Below are positions 61,086 through 64,000 of a stretch of DNA of 64,000 nucleotides, piece by piece (the first letter of the stretch is position 1; every line of letters begins with the position of its first letter). The notes beneath the pieces were generated by a model, which did not search any database, was not told the DNA's origin, and worked only from the letters and a program-made list of their open reading frames with translations. Source of the stretch: CAG-103 sp963627135 (GTDB taxonomy: Bacteria > Bacillota > Clostridia > Oscillospirales > Oscillospiraceae). The stretch spans positions 1 through 64,000 of the forward strand of contig CAVFZY010000032.1 in NCBI GenBank assembly GCA_963627135.1. Direction: 5' to 3'. The position numbers and the translations under genes were made by a program.

Positions 61086-62009
61086 ATGAAAGATCTCAAA
61101 CCGACGTGCCGCATCGCCGTGGTGCAGGCGGCGCCGGTGCTGTTTGACAAGACCGCGTGCACGGACAAGGCCGTGCGCCTGATCGCGGAGTGCGCGCAGC
61201 ATGGCGCGGAGCTCATCGTGTTCCCGGAGCTGTTCATCCCCGGCTACCCGTACGGCATGACGTTCGGCTTCACGGTCGGCGCGCGCAACGAAGACGGGCG
61301 CAAGGACTGGCAGCTATATTGCGACAACTCCATCGTCGTGCCCGGGCCGGAGACGGAGTGCCTCGCCGCGGCGGCGAAGGCCGCGGGCGCGTATGTGAGC
61401 ATCGGCGTGTCGGAGCGCGACGGCGTGACGGGCACGCTCTATAACTCCAACCTCATTTTCTGCCCGGACGGCACGCTCGCCCCCGTGCACCGCAAGCTCA
61501 AGCCCACCGGGGCCGAGCGCGTGGTATGGGGCGACGCCGACCGCGGGTATTTCCCGGTCGTGGACACGCCGTGGGGCCCGATGGGCAGCCTCATCTGCTG
61601 GGAAAGCTATATGCCGCTGGCGCGCACGGCGCTGTATGAAAAGGGCGTGACGCTCTACATCTCGCCGAACACGAACGACAATCCCGAGTGGCAGGCCACC
61701 GTGCAGCACATCGCGCTCGAGGGCCGGTGCTACTTCATCAACTGCGACATGGTCTTTCGCCGCGCGGACTACCCCGCCGGGCTGCACTGCCCGGACGAAA
61801 TTGCGCGCCTGAACGACATTCCCTGCCGCGGCGGCAGCTGCATCGTCGACCCCTACGGGCACTATATCGTGCAGCCCCTGTGGGACACCGAGGACATTCT
61901 CTACGCCGATCTCGACATGCAGCGCGTGCCCGCGAGCCGCATGGAGCTCGACGTGTGCGGCCACTACGCGCGGCCGGACGTGCTGCGCCTGACCGTGCAG
62001 GATGCATGA
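61086..62009 (+). CDS. Nitrilase (carbon-nitrogen hydrolase superfamily)
   Basis: Hydrolase of 307 residues with the Glu-Lys-Cys triad: Glu in VFPELFIPGYPYG, Lys in HRKLKPTGAERVVWG and Cys in LICWESYMPLARTALY. The CWE and MPLAR sequence is characteristic of true nitrilases (nitrile to acid plus ammonia), not amidases. The start at 61086 has GGGAGG 6-9 bases upstream; an open frame from 60129 is rejected because it lies out of register over cytX. Natural substrate unknown. Confidence 0.9.
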   Translation: MKDLKPTCRIAVVQAAPVLFDKTACTDKAVRLIAECAQHGAELIVFPELFIPGYPYGMTFGFTVGARNEDGRKDWQLYCDNSIVVPGPETECLAAAAKAAGAYVSIGVSERDGVTGTLYNSNLIFCPDGTLAPVHRKLKPTGAERVVWGDADRGYFPVVDTPWGPMGSLICWESYMPLARTALYEKGVTLYISPNTNDNPEWQATVQHIALEGRCYFINCDMVFRRADYPAGLHCPDEIARLNDIPCRGGSCIVDPYGHYIVQPLWDTEDILYADLDMQRVPASRMELDVCGHYARPDVLRLTVQDA

Positions 62010-62022
62010 AAGGAGCCGCCAT

Positions 62023-62817
62023 ATGAAGCTTGCCATGGCGCAGATGTCCATGAGCGGAAGCATGGACGAAAACCTGAAAAAGTCCCTCGCCTTCTGCGAC
62101 GCCGCTGCGGGCAGCGACCTGCTGTTTTTCCCGGAGGTGCAGCTCACGCCGTTTTTCCCGCAGTATGCGGGCAGGAATGTGGGCGCCTATGTCGTCCCGG
62201 CGGGCAGCCCGACGGTTCAGGCCTTCGCAGGCAAGGCGAAGGAGCACCGGCTCTACCTCTCGCCGAACATGTACCTCGAGCAGGAGGGCCGTCGCTATGA
62301 CGCCTCCCTCTGGCTGACGCCGGAGGGGGACTGCGCGGGCGTGGCCAAGATGGTGCACATCATGCAGGCGGCGCAGTTTTACGAGCGCGACTACTACACG
62401 CCGTCTGAGGACGGCTTTCTCGTGTTCGACACGCCGTTTGGCTGCGTCGGCATCGTGATCTGCTTTGACCGGCACCTGCCGGAGAGCATCCGCACGTGCG
62501 CGCTCAAGGGGGCGGATCTCGTCATCATCCCGACGGCGAACACAAAAGCCGAACCCATGGAGCTCTTCGAGTGGGAGATCCGCGTGCAGGCGATGCAGAA
62601 CCAGATCTTCGTTGCCATGTGCAACCGTGTGGGACGCGAGGACGGGATGGACTTTGCCGGCGAGTCGCTCATTGTGCACCCGAGCGGCGACGTGATCTGC
62701 AAAGCCGACGACCGCGAGCAACTCATCGTGCAGGAGCTCGACCTCGCCGAGGCGTGGCTCTGGCGCGAGCAGAAGCGCCCGTACCTCAAGCAGCGGCGGC
62801 CGGAGTGCTATCTGTAA
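62023..62817 (+). CDS. Carbon-nitrogen hydrolase family amidase
   Basis: Amidase-like member of 264 residues: Glu in LFFPEVQLTPFFPQY, Lys in VAKMVHIMQAAQFYERDYY and Cys in GIVICFDRHLPESIRTC. Start 62023 has AAGGAG upstream, 13 bases after the nitrilase stop. It probably cleaves an N-carbamoyl or omega-amide compound. Two adjacent family members suggest sequential steps or paralogous use on related nitrogen compounds. Confidence 0.88.
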   Translation: MKLAMAQMSMSGSMDENLKKSLAFCDAAAGSDLLFFPEVQLTPFFPQYAGRNVGAYVVPAGSPTVQAFAGKAKEHRLYLSPNMYLEQEGRRYDASLWLTPEGDCAGVAKMVHIMQAAQFYERDYYTPSEDGFLVFDTPFGCVGIVICFDRHLPESIRTCALKGADLVIIPTANTKAEPMELFEWEIRVQAMQNQIFVAMCNRVGREDGMDFAGESLIVHPSGDVICKADDREQLIVQELDLAEAWLWREQKRPYLKQRRPECYL

Positions 62818-62833
62818 AAGCGAAAAAATGCAG

Positions 62834-62861
62834 GCCCCGCGCCGGATCCCCGGCGCGGGGC
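62834..62861 (+). terminator. Terminator after the nitrilase pair
   Basis: A 12-bp stem GCCCCGCGCCGG with its complement, 17 bases after the stop; weak T tract (AATTT). Confidence 0.6.
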
Positions 62862-62890
62862 GCAATTTGTCTCATAATGCCCGGCGATTG

Positions 62891-62930
62891 AAAACAGGCC
62901 GCTGAAAGCGCTTGCTTTCAGCGGCCTGCG
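62891..62930 (-). terminator. Terminator after the 2-hydroxyacid dehydrogenase
   Basis: CAGGCCGCTGAAAGC with its complement around AAGC, then TTTTC on the minus strand. Confidence 0.8.
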
Positions 62931-62953
62931 GCTGTGATGATGTAAAGTTCCGA

Positions 62954-63946
62954 TCAGTCAAGACCAATGCCGTTGCGGACGATGTGGGCCTCTTTGTAGC
63001 GGCCTTCGTAGCAGAGCAGTGCGTTGATGGTAGAGAGTCTGCACAGCAGGTCCATGGAAGTGTCGGAGAAAAAGCCGCTGTGCGGAGTGATAATGACATT
63101 ATCCCGGCCAAGCAGCGGGCACTTGTCAAGCTCAGGGAACTCGGACTCCAGCATATCCAGACCGGCGGCGCGAACCAGGCCGTTGTCCAACGCCCAGGCC
63201 AGATCTTCTTCGCAGATCATTGCGCCGCGGCCCTCGTTGATGATGATCGGCTGCTTTTTGCACTTGGCAAACAGTTCCTTGTTGAACATGTGATAATTGT
63301 CGTCCGTAAGGTTCATGTGGATGGAGATAACGTCCGACTGCTCAAGAATGGTGTCCATATCCACGAGCTCCACGCCCACGCTCTCTGCGACCTCGGCAGG
63401 CAGGAACGGATCGTAGGCAATGACGTGCATATCCAACCCTTTGGCCTTCTTGGCGACCGAGCGGCCAATACGCCCCAGGCCAACGATGCCCATGGTCTGC
63501 CCTTCGATGCGCTTGAGCCCCTTGGCCGCGTCGTAGATCCACTGCTTGTCCTGCTGAATGCTCCGGTCATAGATGCGCAGGCCGCGCTGCAGGAACAGCA
63601 TCAGCGCCACTGCATTTTCCGCCGTCTCCTGTGTGCAGTAGTCCTCGATCGAAACGACAGCGATGCCCTTTTCGGTGGCATAATCGATATCGACCTCATT
63701 GAAGCCGGTGGACTGGAAGGAGATAACCTTGCACTTGGGCATGGCGTCTATCTCTTTCTTGCCGAGGTAGACATAGCCGTTGATGACGACGTCAGCGTCC
63801 GCGATGTCTGTGTAGAACTGCTCGTTGTGCTCGGAGTGCTCGTCAAACACGGCGATCGCGGTCTCAGCGTCTTTTGGCAGCACGGAAAACTCGATGCTCA
63901 TATCTCTGTCTTTTGTTGCAGGGGCCTCTGTAAATACAACTTTCAT
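62954..63946 (-). CDS. D-isomer-specific 2-hydroxyacid dehydrogenase (second copy)
   Basis: NAD-dependent dehydrogenase of 330 residues. Rossmann motif VGLGRIGRSVAKKAKG; catalytic Arg in NEGRGAMICE, Glu in the following segment and His in ITPHSGFFSDTSM. Distinct from the gene at 17303 (both 2-hydroxyacid family but divergent outside the motifs). AAAGGAGAATTAA precedes the ATG, and the stop of another gene lies 19 bases upstream, so it is probably in an operon extending beyond the window. Confidence 0.9.
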   Translation of the reverse strand: MKVVFTEAPATKDRDMSIEFSVLPKDAETAIAVFDEHSEHNEQFYTDIADADVVINGYVYLGKKEIDAMPKCKVISFQSTGFNEVDIDYATEKGIAVVSIEDYCTQETAENAVALMLFLQRGLRIYDRSIQQDKQWIYDAAKGLKRIEGQTMGIVGLGRIGRSVAKKAKGLDMHVIAYDPFLPAEVAESVGVELVDMDTILEQSDVISIHMNLTDDNYHMFNKELFAKCKKQPIIINEGRGAMICEEDLAWALDNGLVRAAGLDMLESEFPELDKCPLLGRDNVIITPHSGFFSDTSMDLLCRLSTINALLCYEGRYKEAHIVRNGIGLD

Positions 63947-63964
63947 TTTAATTCTCCTTTGCCT

Positions 63965-64000
63965 TTAGATAATGGCGTTCTCTTCGCGCATGCACGCGAT
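63965..64000 (-). CDS. C-terminal end of an upstream gene (partial)
   Basis: The last 11 codons of a minus-strand frame entering from the right edge read IACMREENAII then TAA, 18 bases before the dehydrogenase start. Too short for assignment; the frame is chosen because it is open to the edge and has operon-like spacing. Confidence 0.35.
   Translation of the reverse strand: MACMREENAII

Overview
The window looks like chromosome of a GC-rich, spore-forming, anaerobic Clostridia member, probably of the Oscillospiraceae/gut type. This is an inference. The evidence is: S-layer-homology (SLH) surface proteins, a CotF-like coat protein, ferredoxin-linked 2-oxoacid oxidoreductase, Gram-positive style AGGAGG ribosome sites, TTGACA/TATAAT promoters, and strong GC-rich codon bias. 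No rRNA, tRNA, CRISPR array or intact transposase was seen. There is one 10-N gap (9177-9186) inside a coding repeat.

Layout: 0.1-9.4 kb holds two secreted SLH proteins, one a 2,674-residue giant with glycosidase, phosphoesterase and CotH domains. 9.6-13.4 kb is a two-component system with a co-transcribed membrane-anchored protein and a racemase-fold protein lacking both catalytic cysteines; matching triple 11-bp repeats precede both transcription units. 13.5-16.1 kb has a tandem glycine riboswitch before a TRIC-family channel, then a GNAT protein and an rRNA methyltransferase. 16.1-17.2 kb is AT-richer debris: an integrase C-terminus, toxin-like C-terminal tails and an intact immunity-like gene. 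17.3-26.3 kb is a minus-strand catabolic block: 2-hydroxyacid dehydrogenase, CoA-transferase, four-subunit 2-oxoacid:ferredoxin oxidoreductase, two DASS anion transporters and a DUF3870 protein. 26.8-33.7 kb has LysR/YeiH, threonine dehydratase, a DHHW/MBOAT acyl-transfer pair, DUF1810 and a Nudix hydrolase.

34.1-40.5 kb is a complete minus-strand phosphate operon in the order pstS, pstC, pstA, pstB, phoU, phoP, phoR, with TGTAAAAT repeats upstream. 40.8-44.2 kb is an iron/siderophore-type ABC importer coupled to an FmdE-family protein. 44.3-45.7 kb has an rRNA methyltransferase and the coat protein. 45.7-54.2 kb is one tightly overlapped aromatic amino acid operon: aroF, tyrA, aroB, aroA, pheA, an aroE-aroK fusion, aroQ and an aminotransferase. 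A Phe/Tyr-rich leader peptide and terminator precede it, indicating transcription attenuation; aroC is absent. 54.3-57.1 kb is a second SLH phosphoesterase whose upstream region shares TGTAAA words with the pst promoter. 57.2-62.8 kb is a TPP-riboswitch thiamin salvage operon (thiM, thiE, thiD, cytX) followed by two nitrilase-superfamily enzymes. The window ends with another 2-hydroxyacid dehydrogenase and the last codons of an upstream gene.

The most promising less-described unit is the two-component system with its cysteine-less racemase-like target (9.6-13.4 kb). The aromatic attenuator and the toxin/integrase debris are the next most informative. All functional calls come from reading motifs by eye; no database search was run.
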